A stretch of 64,000 nucleotides of DNA from Sphingomonas sp. 28-66-16 (GTDB lineage: Bacteria > Pseudomonadota > Alphaproteobacteria > Sphingomonadales > Sphingomonadaceae). The translations under genes and the position numbers were made by a program. The number at the start of each line of letters is the position of its first letter. Within the stretch, counting starts at the first letter, position 1. Under the pieces are notes generated by a model, which saw nothing but the letters and a program-made list of their open reading frames with translations, did no database searches and was not told the origin of the DNA. The stretch lies in the NCBI GenBank assembly GCA_002281485.1, contig NCGF01000004.1, forward strand, positions 62,001 to 126,000. The letters run 5' to 3'. Positions 27,811 through 36,878 of this stretch are shown piece after piece.

Positions 27811-28251
27811 TCAGCCCTTGCTGGCGCGGAGGATGACGACGGCGGAGATGGCGAGCAACAGGATGGCGCTCGCCTCGAAAACGATATTCTCGGGCGCCAT
27901 TTCCTTGCCCTGCAGCACGATCAGCCGGGCGAGCGCGGTAATCGCAATGAAGATCGGATAAATGAACGGCGAGCCGCTCCGCGTGTAGAACACCGCGACC
28001 ATCCCGATGACTTCGGTGTAGAGAAACATCAGCAGGATATCGGCCAGCCCGATCGTCTGGCGCTGGTACACGCCGGTCATTTCGATCGCGGCGGCGCCGA
28101 GCGTCATCGCGGCGATGACGATGAGCAGAAAGCTTTCGATGAAATGAAACCCGTCGATCGCCCGCGGATGGGCGGCGGGGCGCTCGGGCGCGACCGGCAG
28201 TTCCGCCGTGGCGGTCTGCGCTGTGCGGTCGGGATGAAGCGGTTCAGCCAT
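27811..28251 (-). CDS. PsiE family phosphate-starvation-inducible membrane protein
   Basis: A protein of about 146 residues with four hydrophobic segments from residue 35 onward. ADILLMFLYTEVIGMVAVFY and PIFIAITALARLIVL are the PsiE family pattern. Function is unknown, but E. coli psiE responds to phosphate starvation. The start was placed at 28251 because AGGA lies 11 bases upstream; an ATG four codons earlier abuts the same AGG and is less likely. It ends three bases from the MHS gene stop and faces the PiT gene, making a phosphate-themed block. Confidence 0.83.
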   Translation of the reverse strand: MAEPLHPDRTAQTATAELPVAPERPAAHPRAIDGFHFIESFLLIVIAAMTLGAAAIEMTGVYQRQTIGLADILLMFLYTEVIGMVAVFYTRSGSPFIYPIFIAITALARLIVLQGKEMAPENIVFEASAILLLAISAVVILRASKG

Positions 28252-28308
28252 GATCGCCGCCATCCTACAGCAGATTACGCGATGCGCCAGCGGTTGGGCG
28301 CGGTGGCG

Positions 28309-28848
28309 CTACGCCGCCAGCCGAAGCAGCGTGAGCCGGGCGCGCCCATGGGTGCGATCGGCATCGATCGCGAAGCCCGGGACGGTCACCGGTTCGTTGA
28401 AAGCGGTTTCGATGCTCACCCAGCTCGCCGGGCCGATCCAACCGAGCCGGGTGAGCTTGTCGAGCGCGACGGCGCCGGCGCCCGAGCCATAGGGCGGGTC
28501 CATCATTATGATATCGAGCGGAGCGGGAGCGACGCCGAGCGACAGCACCGACATCGGGCGAACGTCGCCGGTCGCGCCGAGCTTGGCGAGATTGGCCCGC
28601 AGCGCATCGATCGCCGGCCGGTCCTGCTCGACGAACAGGCAGGTCGCCGCGCCGCGCGACAGCGCCTCGATCCCCAGCGCGCCCGATCCGGCGAACAGAT
28701 CGGCGACCGCCAGCCCCTCGAAGCTGCCGACGCGGCTGACCAACATCGAAAACAAGGCCTCGCGGGTGCGATCGGCGGTCGGGCGGGTGGCGTCGCCCTT
28801 GGGCGCCGCCAGCGGGCGACCGCGCCATCTGCCGGCAATCACGCGCAT
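28309..28848 (-). CDS. rsmD: 16S rRNA (guanine(966)-N(2))-methyltransferase
   Basis: RsmD methylates G966 of 16S rRNA using SAM. The 179-residue protein begins RVIAGRWRGRPLAAPKG and has RPTADRTREALFSML, the SAM motif VADLFAGSGALGIEALSRGA, and the catalytic IIMMDPPYG (DPPY). It sits 3 bp after the rluB stop, a frequent pairing in sphingomonads. Confidence 0.96.
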   Translation of the reverse strand: MRVIAGRWRGRPLAAPKGDATRPTADRTREALFSMLVSRVGSFEGLAVADLFAGSGALGIEALSRGAATCLFVEQDRPAIDALRANLAKLGATGDVRPMSVLSLGVAPAPLDIIMMDPPYGSGAGAVALDKLTRLGWIGPASWVSIETAFNEPVTVPGFAIDADRTHGRARLTLLRLAA

Positions 28849-28851
28849 CGG

Positions 28852-29976
28852 CTAGCGCCGAGTCCGTGGTGGGCTGGGTTTGCCGCGTCCGCGCGTCGGC
28901 CCCTTGCCGGGGCTGGGCGCGCGGGGCTTGTCGACCAGGGCGCCGTCCTTGCGCCGCGGGTCGGTGGCAGTGCGCCGGGCGCGGGCGCTGGTGTCGCTGC
29001 GCTTGGCGGATCGCTCGGGCTTGGCGGGCGTGACGCCGCCCTTCTCCCTGGCGTCATAGAAGCGCTTGGGCTTGATCGCGGTGAGCGTTTTCGGTGCCTT
29101 GCGCGGCTCGGCGGCATCGGGGCCGGGTTTGGGCCCGCGAAACGGGCGATCGGCTTTGGCGGGTGCCGCCGTCCGCTCGCTGCGGCTGCGCGCTTGCGGG
29201 GGCTTGCCGTGTTCGGGCGGCGGCGTGCGGGTCGGATCGCGGCGAAACGCGACGACATCGTGCTGGCGCACCTCGCCAATCTCGCCGGGCGCGAGATCGC
29301 CGAGCAGGAACGGGCCGTAACGCGTCCGAATCAGGCGCGACACCTTGAGCCCCAGAAATTCGAGTACGCGGCGGACTTCGCGGTTCTTGCCCTCGGTCAG
29401 GATCATCTCGATCCAGACATTGGCACCGGTACGCCGCTCGAGATTGGCATTGATCGAGCCATAGCGCACGCCCTCGATCTCGACACCTTCGATCAGGTCC
29501 TCGAGCTGTGCCTGAGTGACCGCGCCGTACGCGCGCGCGCGATAGGCGCGCTCGACCCCGGTTGCCGGCAATTCGAGCTGGCGCTTGAGCTCGCCATCGG
29601 TGGTGAGCAGCAACAGCCCCTCGGTGTTGAGATCGAGCCGGCCGACTGGCACGAGCCGCGGCAGGTCCTCGGGCAATTTGTCGTAGATGGTGGGGCGCCC
29701 GGCCGGGTCGCGCTCGGTGACCAGCAGCCCGCTCGGCTTGTGATAGAGAAACAGCCGCGCCGGCGCCGGGGCCTGGACCGTATTGCCATCGACCGTCACG
29801 CCGCGCAGCGACGGCAGGATCGTCGCCGGTGTGTCGACCGGCTTGCCGTCGATCGCGACGCGGCCCTCGGTGATCATCCGCTCGATCTCGCGACGCGACG
29901 CGATTCCGGCGCGCGCGAGCAGCTTGGCGATGCGGTGACCCGTGCGGGGCGCTTGTTCGGTTGGGGGTGTTGCCAC
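28852..29976 (-). CDS. rluB: Pseudouridine synthase RluB-type with long basic tail
   Basis: RluB isomerises a uridine in helix 89 of 23S rRNA. An S4 RNA-binding domain comes first (RIAKLLARAGIASRREIERMI). The catalytic domain follows with GRLDLNTEGLLLLT holding the catalytic aspartate, and GKNREVRRVLEFLGL. From about residue 255 the last 120 residues are a disordered tail rich in Lys, Arg and Pro, common in this order and absent from E. coli RluB. No ATG fits: GTG 29976 gives ATPPTEQAP as N-terminus; TTG 30006 is the alternative. Confidence 0.9.
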   Translation of the reverse strand: MATPPTEQAPRTGHRIAKLLARAGIASRREIERMITEGRVAIDGKPVDTPATILPSLRGVTVDGNTVQAPAPARLFLYHKPSGLLVTERDPAGRPTIYDKLPEDLPRLVPVGRLDLNTEGLLLLTTDGELKRQLELPATGVERAYRARAYGAVTQAQLEDLIEGVEIEGVRYGSINANLERRTGANVWIEMILTEGKNREVRRVLEFLGLKVSRLIRTRYGPFLLGDLAPGEIGEVRQHDVVAFRRDPTRTPPPEHGKPPQARSRSERTAAPAKADRPFRGPKPGPDAAEPRKAPKTLTAIKPKRFYDAREKGGVTPAKPERSAKRSDTSARARRTATDPRRKDGALVDKPRAPSPGKGPTRGRGKPSPPRTRR

Positions 29977-30097
29977 AAGGCCGCTGATACAGGGAATTCG
30001 GCGCAATGCTCAAAATATTTGCGGCACGATGCGCCGGGAACCGATATCGTGCCCCTGCGGGCCGGGTGCATCTTGGGCTCTGGAGTGGTGTTGCGTC

Positions 30098-30529
30098 ATG
30101 TTGTTTGGGAAGAAGAAGCGCGCGATCGTTCGACTCCTGATCGTCGAGGACGAACCGCTGATCGCGTTCGATGCCGAGCATCTCCTCGTCGACGCCGGCT
30201 ATGAGATCGTCGCGACCGTCGACCGTGTCGCCGATGCGGTTGCGACGATCGATTCGGGCGAATCGATCGATCTGGTGCTGGTCGATATCAGTCTCGCCGA
30301 CGGCAGTGGGCTCGATGTCGCGCATGCCGCCCGCCGGACGGGTATCCGGGTGCTGTTCGTAACCGGCGAATTCCCCAGCGAAGCCCGCTCGCTCGCCGAC
30401 GGCTCGCTCGCCAAGCCCTATCAGCAGCGCGATCTGCTGCTCGCGATCGAAGCGATCGAAGCGGTGATCGGCGGCAAGGCGCCGAAGCGCGTTCCGGCCG
30501 GCTTCACCTTGTTTCGCGACGCCGCCTGA
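30098..30529 (+). CDS. Single-domain response regulator
   Basis: The ATG at 30098 gives a 143-residue protein, one receiver domain. Acidic pocket residues are in LLIVEDEPLIAFD, the phospho-accepting aspartate in LVLVDISLADG, and the conserved lysine in LAKPYQQ. There is no output domain; the last 20 residues are a short basic tail. Stand-alone receivers of this kind act by protein contact, and in alphaproteobacteria often feed the general stress response or phosphorelays. No histidine kinase is adjacent. It diverges from rluB. Confidence 0.88.
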   Translation: MLFGKKKRAIVRLLIVEDEPLIAFDAEHLLVDAGYEIVATVDRVADAVATIDSGESIDLVLVDISLADGSGLDVAHAARRTGIRVLFVTGEFPSEARSLADGSLAKPYQQRDLLLAIEAIEAVIGGKAPKRVPAGFTLFRDAA

Positions 30530-30540
30530 CCGCCGGGGCG

Positions 30541-31683
30541 CTAAAGGCGCGCCTCCACCGAATCGTGAAAGTGGCGAATGCCGGTTTCGAGTGTGCCGAG
30601 GGTGACGCGATCGATCGCGCCCGACGCCAGTCCCTGCTGCCCCAGTTCGGCAGCGCGGAAATCCTCGCCGGCAAAGACTTTTCCGTCGAGCAGCGCCCAG
30701 CTGCGCTCCCAGTGATCGCGCGCCTTGTCGGTCGCGGGCGCCTCGGGGATCAGCATGAAATCCTCGACCAGCACCTCGCCGGCCGATTGCGGCATCATGA
30801 TCATCAGGTTCATGTAATCGGGGCTGACGATCAGCACCGTGCCCGGAAACATCTGATAGGTATAGGTGATCGCGGCGCGCAATTGCGGCCAGTCGCTGCC
30901 GGCCGCCGCGACGAGATCGGCCTCGCGGCCGACGGCCGAGCGCTGATGCGGGCCGATCGCATCGCCGGTGGTCACGCCGTCCTTGAAGAACGGGCCGATC
31001 GTCTCGGCATGCAGTCGCTGGACGTGATAGCTTTCGAGGAAAGCGTCCATGATCAGCTTCCAGTTGGCGGCAACGCGGTGCGTCCGGCGGCGGAAGAGAT
31101 GATGGCCGGGCAGGTCGAACGCCTCGAAATCGGCGCCGAGCGCGCGTGCCTCGGCGAAATCGGCCGCCTCGTCGAAAGCGAACCAGATCAGCCCCCCCGA
31201 TTCGACCGTCGGCAGCCGCTTGAGCCCGAAATCGGGCTTGTCGAGGCCGGGAAACGTCTCGGGCCGGGGCATCCCCACCAGCGTCCCGTCGAGGCTGTAG
31301 GCCCAGGCGTGATAGGGGCAGATCAGCCGTGGCGCACAGACCGGCCCGGCGCCTTCGACGAGCCGGGTGCCGCGGTGGCGACAGACATTGAGGAAGACAT
31401 GTGCCGTGCCGCTCCGATCGCGCGTGATCAGCAAGGGCTTGCCGAAGCCATCATGCGGCACCGCCATATTGGGTTGCGGCAGCAGCGCCGAGGGGGCGAT
31501 GACGAGCGGCTGCTTGCTGAAGATCATTGCCTGCTCGGCATCATGGCGCTCGGGCGAGGTATAGGCGGCCGCACCGACATGGGTGATGCCGGGACTTGGC
31601 CTCGTCCCGCCAGCGGCCAGCAAGGCGGCAAGCGCAAGCTGCCCCTCGGTCGGCCGCAAGCCTTGTCGCGCCTGCACGTTCAT
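30541..31683 (-). CDS. Rieske non-heme iron oxygenase, large subunit
   Basis: A ring-hydroxylating-type oxygenase alpha subunit of 380 residues. The [2Fe-2S] Rieske ligands are C101 and H103 in CRHRG and C122 and H125 in CPYHAW. The mononuclear iron site uses H220 and H225 in ESYHVQRLH and a C-terminal acidic residue near [14 protein letters not shown]. It would insert oxygen into, or demethylate, an aromatic or quaternary amine substrate. No small subunit, ferredoxin or reductase gene is adjacent, so electron partners are elsewhere. Substrate cannot be inferred. Confidence 0.92.
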   Translation of the reverse strand: MNVQARQGLRPTEGQLALAALLAAGGTRPSPGITHVGAAAYTSPERHDAEQAMIFSKQPLVIAPSALLPQPNMAVPHDGFGKPLLITRDRSGTAHVFLNVCRHRGTRLVEGAGPVCAPRLICPYHAWAYSLDGTLVGMPRPETFPGLDKPDFGLKRLPTVESGGLIWFAFDEAADFAEARALGADFEAFDLPGHHLFRRRTHRVAANWKLIMDAFLESYHVQRLHAETIGPFFKDGVTTGDAIGPHQRSAVGREADLVAAAGSDWPQLRAAITYTYQMFPGTVLIVSPDYMNLMIMMPQSAGEVLVEDFMLIPEAPATDKARDHWERSWALLDGKVFAGEDFRAAELGQQGLASGAIDRVTLGTLETGIRHFHDSVEARL

Positions 31684-31745
31684 GGCTGTCCTTCTCCCGG
31701 TTTCGCGCTAGTGTCGGCGCGATTTGGGCGGGGAGCAAGTGGGCG

Positions 31746-33047
31746 ATGGCGACTGCGGCGGGGGAAGACTGGCTGTCGGGCATCAGGCCCTATGTCGAAA
31801 AGGCACCACTTGCCGCTTTTTTCCTCGGGGTATCGTCGGGTTTTCCCTATGCGATGATCGGCGCCACGCTGACCAGCCGGTTGGCGCAGGACGGCATCGA
31901 CAAGAAGACGATCACCGCCTTCACGCTGGGTTTCCTCGTCTACAACCTCAAACCCTTGTGGGCGTGGGCAGTCGATGGCGTGCGCCTGCCGCTGATCGGT
32001 GCGCTGGGCCAGCGCGTCTCATGGCTGTTGTTCGCGGGCGTGCTGGTGATGGCGGCCGTCGCCAATCTGGCGCTGGTCGATCCGGCGACCAATATCGGTG
32101 CGACGGTGGTGGCGGCGGTGCTGGTCGGCTTTGCCGGCGCGACGTTCGATATCGTCATCGATGCTTATCGGATCGAGCAATTGAAGCCCTATCAGCTCGG
32201 CGTCGGCTCGGGGATGACCCAATATGGTTGGCGGATCGGCTCGGTCGCGGCGGGTGCGCTCGCGCTGGTGCTGGCGGCGCGGATCGGCTGGTCGGGAGCC
32301 TATCTGGCGTGCGCGAGCTTCGCGCTGCCGGCGATGATTACCGGGCTGGTGCTCGGCGAGCCCGAGCGGCATCGTCCACCCACCGAAAAACGGGGCATGG
32401 CCGAAGTGCTCGCGTCGATCGTCGGGCCATTTACCGAATTCTTCCAGCGCCACGGCGCGATCATCGTGCTTCTCTTCATCCTGATCCACAAAATCGGCGA
32501 CACCCTCGGGCAGATCGTGCTCAGGCTGCTACTCAACGATCTCGGTTTCACCAATGACGAGATCGCGCTGTATGACGTCGGGGTCGGATTCTGGGCCTAT
32601 CTGATCGGCATCTTCGTCGGCGGCGCACTGTATGCGCGGCTCGGCATGAAGACATCGGTGCTGCTGAGTCTGATCCTGATGGCGGTCTCCAATGCAAGTT
32701 TTGCGATCCTCGCGGGGGCCGGCCACAGCAACTGGGGGCTCGCGGGCGCGATCGGCTTCGAGAATTTCGCGAGCGGGATCGGCGGCGTCACCGTCATCGC
32801 TTATTTCGCGGCGCTCTGCGATCTGCGGTACACGGCTTCGCAATATGCGCTGATCTCCGCTGCCTCGAGCGTGGTCGGGCGGCTGCTGACCGCGACGACT
32901 GCCGGGGCGATGGTCGAGCGGTTCGGCTATGTGACCTTCTACTGGATTACGACGATCGTCGCTTTCCCCGGCGTTTTTCTGTTCTGGTGGATGATCAGGA
33001 CCGGGTTGGTCGATCAGGCGATCGGCGATGCTGGCACCGAGGAATAG
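31746..33047 (+). CDS. AmpG-like MFS transporter
   Basis: A 433-residue transporter with about 12 hydrophobic segments. The start at 31746 is preceded by GGGGAG; longer frames have no family match. FFLGVSSGFPYAMIGATLTSRL and FDIVIDAYRIEQL correspond to AmpG muropeptide permeases and their relatives in the MFS_1/BT1 group. Import of anhydro-muropeptides for cell wall recycling is the likely role. The gene diverges from the Rieske oxygenase over a 62-bp gap. Confidence 0.85.
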   Translation: MATAAGEDWLSGIRPYVEKAPLAAFFLGVSSGFPYAMIGATLTSRLAQDGIDKKTITAFTLGFLVYNLKPLWAWAVDGVRLPLIGALGQRVSWLLFAGVLVMAAVANLALVDPATNIGATVVAAVLVGFAGATFDIVIDAYRIEQLKPYQLGVGSGMTQYGWRIGSVAAGALALVLAARIGWSGAYLACASFALPAMITGLVLGEPERHRPPTEKRGMAEVLASIVGPFTEFFQRHGAIIVLLFILIHKIGDTLGQIVLRLLLNDLGFTNDEIALYDVGVGFWAYLIGIFVGGALYARLGMKTSVLLSLILMAVSNASFAILAGAGHSNWGLAGAIGFENFASGIGGVTVIAYFAALCDLRYTASQYALISAASSVVGRLLTATTAGAMVERFGYVTFYWITTIVAFPGVFLFWWMIRTGLVDQAIGDAGTEE

Positions 33048-33079
33048 CTTGCAGCGCTGCGCCGGGAACAATCGGACAA

Positions 33080-33505
33080 TCAGCGGATCGGTCGGCCGGC
33101 GTCGGCAAAGGCGCTTGCGACCAGCGCGACACTGGTGAAGACGCCGTCAACCTGACGATTGCCGAGCAAATCAGCCAGCAGCAACCGCGCGGCAGCGGGG
33201 CGAACCGGGATGCGCACGATGATGTCGAGCATCGCGCGTTCGGCCGCCGTCGCGCGCGGACAGCAGCACGGCGCGATCATCATCGGTGTGGATGCGGCGG
33301 CGGCGACTTCGGTCATCATCACGCGCAGCGCGATCAACGGTCGCTGAACGCTGCCGCCGAATGCCCGGAGAAACTGATGCGTCACGACTGCGTCGTCCAG
33401 CCCATGCGCCCCAAAGCGACGTATCCCGAGCAGACAAAGCCGGGCATTGGGATCATCGGGGAGGGGGCTGGGAAGCTGTCGTGCGATCGGCGCGGGAAGG
33501 GGCAT
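33080..33505 (-). CDS. DUF6628-type protein with CCCP motif, unknown
   Basis: The start at 33505 gives 141 residues (PLPAPIARQLPSPLPDDPNARLCLL). The pattern LCLLGIRRFGAHGL, a central RPLIALRVMM helix, and APCCCPRATAAE with three adjacent cysteines match a short protein family seen in Sphingomonadales that I associate with DUF6628. No function is known. The triple cysteine suggests metal or cluster binding. It is convergent with the AmpG-like gene (32 bp apart). The 192 bp to folC include a small hairpin, CACCCG/CGGGTG at 33657-33674. Confidence 0.72.
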   Translation of the reverse strand: MPLPAPIARQLPSPLPDDPNARLCLLGIRRFGAHGLDDAVVTHQFLRAFGGSVQRPLIALRVMMTEVAAAASTPMMIAPCCCPRATAAERAMLDIIVRIPVRPAAARLLLADLLGNRQVDGVFTSVALVASAFADAGRPIR

Positions 33506-33697
33506 GCAATTACTCCGGGTCAACGGAGGGAAAGCTTCCACGATGCGCTATTGCAAGTCAATCGCAATAAGTTCGGCTTCTCGCCCTGATATGAATCGTC
33601 TTGGCGAGCGTGGCGACGCACTCCAGGGGCGCGCGATCGGCTGGATTGGCTCGCTGCACCCGGAAAGACGGGTGGCGCAATTTTGCAGGTCGAAGCT

Positions 33698-35020
33698 TCA
33701 GACAGGCACCTGCCCGTTCGCGTGAAGCACGCCGCCAGCCAGATAGAGCGAGCCCAGAATCAGCACTACCGGCGGATTGGCCGGATCGGCGCGGGCGGCG
33801 ATCGCGTCGAGCGCTGACGGAACATCGGCGGCGACATCGGCCCGGAGCCCGAGATGGACGGCTGCCTGCACCAGCGCGGCGGGCGCGTGATGATCGTGAT
33901 CGGGCACCGGCACCGCCTGGAGCGAGCGGGCATAGCCAGCAAACGGCATCAGCAGCCCGCGCGCATCCTTGTTGACGAGCATGCCGAGCACGAGATGGAC
34001 CGGGCGGCGCCCCGCGCTCGCCTCGAGCGCGGCACTCACCGCCGTCGCGGCGGCCGGGTTATGGCCGCCGTCGAGCCACAGCGCGCTCCCCGGCGGCAAC
34101 CGATCGACCAGCGGCCCGGGCGCGAGCCGCTGCATCCGCGCGGGCCATTCGGCCCATTCGGCGGCGGCGCGATAGGCGGCCGGCGGGATGGCGAGCACCC
34201 GCTGGTGGCGGAGCATCGCAATCGCGAGCCCCAGATTCTCGGGCTGGTGCGGCCCGGCGAGGCGGGGCAGGCCGGTCTCGATCACGCCGCGCCCGTCCTC
34301 ATAGCGGACATGATCGTCGACCTTGAGCTGCCAGCCTGACCCCAGCGCGGCGAGCTTTGCGCCGGCCGCCGCCGCGGCGCTGGCGACGGTGGCGGCGACG
34401 CTGGGCGGGTAGCGCATCGTCACCAGCGGCACGCCCGCTTTGGCGATGCCGGCTTTCTCGCCCGCGATCTGCTCGATCGTGTCGCCGAGGAAGCTTTGGT
34501 GATCGAGGCCCAGCTGGGCGATCCCGGTGACGATCGGCGCCGCGATCACATTGGTCGCGTCGAGCCGGCCGCCGAGCCCCACCTCGATGATGCACGCATC
34601 GGCCGGGGTTCGAGCAAAGGCGAGGAAGGCGGCTGCGGTCGTAACCTCGAAAAAGCTCGCGCCGATGCCGCCGGCGACATCGAGCACCTGGTGCAGAAGC
34701 GCCGCCAGCGCGGCATCGTCGATCAGCCGCCCGTTGACGCGGATTCGTTCGTTGAAATGGACGAGGTGGGGGCTGGTGTAGACATGAGTCGTCAACCCTG
34801 CGGCCTCGATCGCCGCGCGTAGGAACGCGCAGGTCGATCCCTTGCCGTTGGTGCCGGCAACATGGAGCACTGGCGGCAGCGCGCGCTGAGGGTTGCCGAG
34901 TCGGTCGAGCAGCATGGTGATGCGTTCGAGCCCGAGGATGTCGGCACCGGGCGATAGCGCCCACAGCCGATCGAGCTGCGCTTGGACGTCGGGAGAGGAG
35001 GAGCGGGCGTTATCGGGCAT
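33698..35020 (-). CDS. folC: Bifunctional folylpolyglutamate synthase / dihydrofolate synthase
   Basis: FolC adds glutamate to dihydropteroate and to folates. The protein is 440 residues, a Mur-ligase-like fold with the ATP loop HVAGTNGKGSTCAFL, the SPHLVHFNERI segment, and WLDGGHNPAAATA at the start of the C-terminal glutamate ligase domain. It is last in the trpF-trpB-trpA-accD-folC run, 27 bp after accD, an order widely kept in alphaproteobacteria. Confidence 0.95.
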   Translation of the reverse strand: MPDNARSSSPDVQAQLDRLWALSPGADILGLERITMLLDRLGNPQRALPPVLHVAGTNGKGSTCAFLRAAIEAAGLTTHVYTSPHLVHFNERIRVNGRLIDDAALAALLHQVLDVAGGIGASFFEVTTAAAFLAFARTPADACIIEVGLGGRLDATNVIAAPIVTGIAQLGLDHQSFLGDTIEQIAGEKAGIAKAGVPLVTMRYPPSVAATVASAAAAAGAKLAALGSGWQLKVDDHVRYEDGRGVIETGLPRLAGPHQPENLGLAIAMLRHQRVLAIPPAAYRAAAEWAEWPARMQRLAPGPLVDRLPPGSALWLDGGHNPAAATAVSAALEASAGRRPVHLVLGMLVNKDARGLLMPFAGYARSLQAVPVPDHDHHAPAALVQAAVHLGLRADVAADVPSALDAIAARADPANPPVVLILGSLYLAGGVLHANGQVPV

Positions 35021-35047
35021 GACGGCCGCCCTGCGGCGGCGGCGCCG

Positions 35048-35902
35048 TTACGCCGCCTGCTTCACGCATAGATAATCGATCAGGCTGGCGAGCGTCTCAC
35101 GCAATTCCTTGCGGGGTTTGACCATATCGATCATCCCGTGCGCGAGCAGATATTCCGATGTCTGGAAATCCTCGGGCAGTTTCTCGCGGATCGTGTTCTC
35201 GATCACGCGGCGCCCCGTGAAGGCCAGCGTCGCCTTGGGCTCGGCGATCTGGACGTCGCCGAGCATCGCATAGGCGGCCATCACCCCGCCCGAGGTCGGA
35301 TCGGTCAGCACGACGATATAGGGCAGGCCGGCATCGTGCAGCATCTGGATCGCAACGGTGCTGCGCGGCATCTGCATCAGCGAGAGGATACCCTCCTGCA
35401 TCCGCGCGCCGCCGCTCGCGGTGAAGATGATGTACGGGCATTGATCGGCGATCGCGGCTTCGATCCCGGCGACGATCGCCTCGCCGACCGCGAGCCCCAT
35501 CGATCCGCCCATGAACGCGAAATCCTGCACGCCGATCACCGCCCGCTTGCCCTCGATCGTGCCGCGCGCGTTGACCAGCGCATCGGCCTCGCCGGTCGCC
35601 GTCCGCGCCGCCTTGATGCGATCGACATAGCGCTTGGTATCGCGGAACTTCAGCGGGTCTTCCTGGACGCGCGGCTGCGGCAGCACGACGGCGCTGCCCG
35701 GATCGAACAGCTGGGCAAAGCGCGTCGCCGGCCCGATCCGCTCGTGATGCTCGCACAGCGGGCAGACATGGAGATTCTCTTCGAGGTCCTTGACGAAGAT
35801 CAGCTGCCCGCAGCCCTTGCACTTGTGCCAGAGATTGTCGGGCGTCTCCTTTTTGGGAACGACGAACGACAGCGCGTTGCGGACATTGCTCAGCCAGCTC
35901 AT
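35048..35902 (-). CDS. accD: Acetyl-CoA carboxylase carboxyltransferase subunit beta
   Basis: AccD (284 residues) forms the carboxyltransferase with AccA and makes malonyl-CoA for fatty acid synthesis. The N-terminal zinc finger has C28, C31, C47 and C50. [16 protein letters not shown] and [18 protein letters not shown] mark the crotonase-like catalytic core, which holds the oxyanion glycines. The ATG overlaps the trpA stop (ATGA), coupling lipid and tryptophan genes on one transcript. Confidence 0.97.
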   Translation of the reverse strand: MSWLSNVRNALSFVVPKKETPDNLWHKCKGCGQLIFVKDLEENLHVCPLCEHHERIGPATRFAQLFDPGSAVVLPQPRVQEDPLKFRDTKRYVDRIKAARTATGEADALVNARGTIEGKRAVIGVQDFAFMGGSMGLAVGEAIVAGIEAAIADQCPYIIFTASGGARMQEGILSLMQMPRSTVAIQMLHDAGLPYIVVLTDPTSGGVMAAYAMLGDVQIAEPKATLAFTGRRVIENTIREKLPEDFQTSEYLLAHGMIDMVKPRKELRETLASLIDYLCVKQAA

Positions 35903-36708
35903 GCCCGAACTTCCTTCATGACAGCGTCCTTCCGGGCGGCGACGATCGCGGCCTTGAGCGACGCAATATAGGCGCGAACCGGCGCGGGTGCATCCTCTCC
36001 GTGCGCGGCGATGATCTCGACGATCGCCGAGCCGACCACGACCCCGTCGGCGACGGCGGCGATCGCCTGCGCCTGTTCGGGGGTACGAACGCCAAAGCCG
36101 ACCGCGATCGGCAGATCGGTCTGTGCCTTGAGCCGTGCGACCGCGTCCTCGATCGAGGCTTGCGCGGCTTGTTGCAGCCCGGTGATCCCGGCGACCGACA
36201 CATAATAGAGAAACCCGCTCGCGCCTTCGAGCACGGCGGGCAGTCGTGCGGAATCGGTTGTGGGGGTGGCGAGGCGGATGAAGTCGATCCCCGCGGCGCG
36301 TAGCTCCGGGCCAAGGCCATCATCCTCTTCGGGCGGGAGATCGACGCAGATGACGCCGTCGACACCGGCCTTGGCGGCTTCGGCGGCGAACCAGTCCGCG
36401 CCACGCCGGAGCATCGGATTGGCATAGCCCATCAGCACGAGCGGGACGCTGGGGTGGCGGGCACGGAAATCAGTCGCGATCTGCAGGATGTCGCGCGTCG
36501 TGGTGCCGGCGGCGAGGCTGCGCAAGTTGGCCGCCTGAATCGCTGGGCCATCGGCCATCGGATCGGTGAAGGGCATGCCGAGCTCGATGACGTCAGCGCC
36601 ACCTTCGACGATCGCGTCCAGGATGGCGGGGGTGGGGCCGTCTCCGGCGGTCACGAAGGTGACGAGCGCGGCGCGGTCAGTGGGGAAGGCGGCGGCGAGG
36701 CGGGTCAT
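35899..36708 (-). CDS. trpA: Tryptophan synthase alpha chain
   Basis: TrpA (269 residues) splits indole-3-glycerol phosphate and channels indole to TrpB. Catalytic E42 and D53 lie in [14 protein letters not shown]. The phosphate-binding end is [10 protein letters not shown] and VVGSAIVE. Its ATG overlaps the stop of a 57-residue membrane protein gene, not of trpB itself, which is unusual. Confidence 0.97.
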   Translation of the reverse strand: MTRLAAAFPTDRAALVTFVTAGDGPTPAILDAIVEGGADVIELGMPFTDPMADGPAIQAANLRSLAAGTTTRDILQIATDFRARHPSVPLVLMGYANPMLRRGADWFAAEAAKAGVDGVICVDLPPEEDDGLGPELRAAGIDFIRLATPTTDSARLPAVLEGASGFLYYVSVAGITGLQQAAQASIEDAVARLKAQTDLPIAVGFGVRTPEQAQAIAAVADGVVVGSAIVEIIAAHGEDAPAPVRAYIASLKAAIVAARKDAVMKEVRA

Positions 36709-36878
36709 CGTCTAATGCGTTTTTGCAGCGAGATTGCCACCCCATATCCCAGCCCAACCGCTAGGGCAGAGACAAGATGGCTACGCCATTCCATTTTTTC
36801 GGCAACCCAGCTGACAATCGCTGCGACAGTCCCCGCGATCGCTGCGCCGATGAGGATTTCTCGCCAATTCAACGTCAT
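36705..36878 (-). CDS. Small membrane protein inserted between trpB and trpA
   Basis: A 57-residue product that starts [23 protein letters not shown] after the initiator and ends ISLQKRIRR. It has two hydrophobic stretches (about residues 8-24 and 34-49) around KMEWRSH, so a two-helix hairpin with a basic tail is likely. The ATG at 36878 overlaps the trpB stop and its TGA overlaps the trpA ATG, both as ATGA. This double coupling strongly suggests it is translated. I recognise no family. It may be a local membrane protein that fell into the operon, or could bring the synthase near the membrane. Confidence 0.72.
   Translation of the reverse strand: MTLNWREILIGAAIAGTVAAIVSWVAEKMEWRSHLVSALAVGLGYGVAISLQKRIRR

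Noticed and set aside
28144-30204. 686-codon plus-strand frame opposite rsmD and rluB
   Set aside because: Antisense shadow spanning two well-supported genes.
33657-33674. Hairpin CACCCG/CGGGTG as a folC terminator
   Set aside because: Only 6 bp of stem and no T run on the minus strand; too weak to call.
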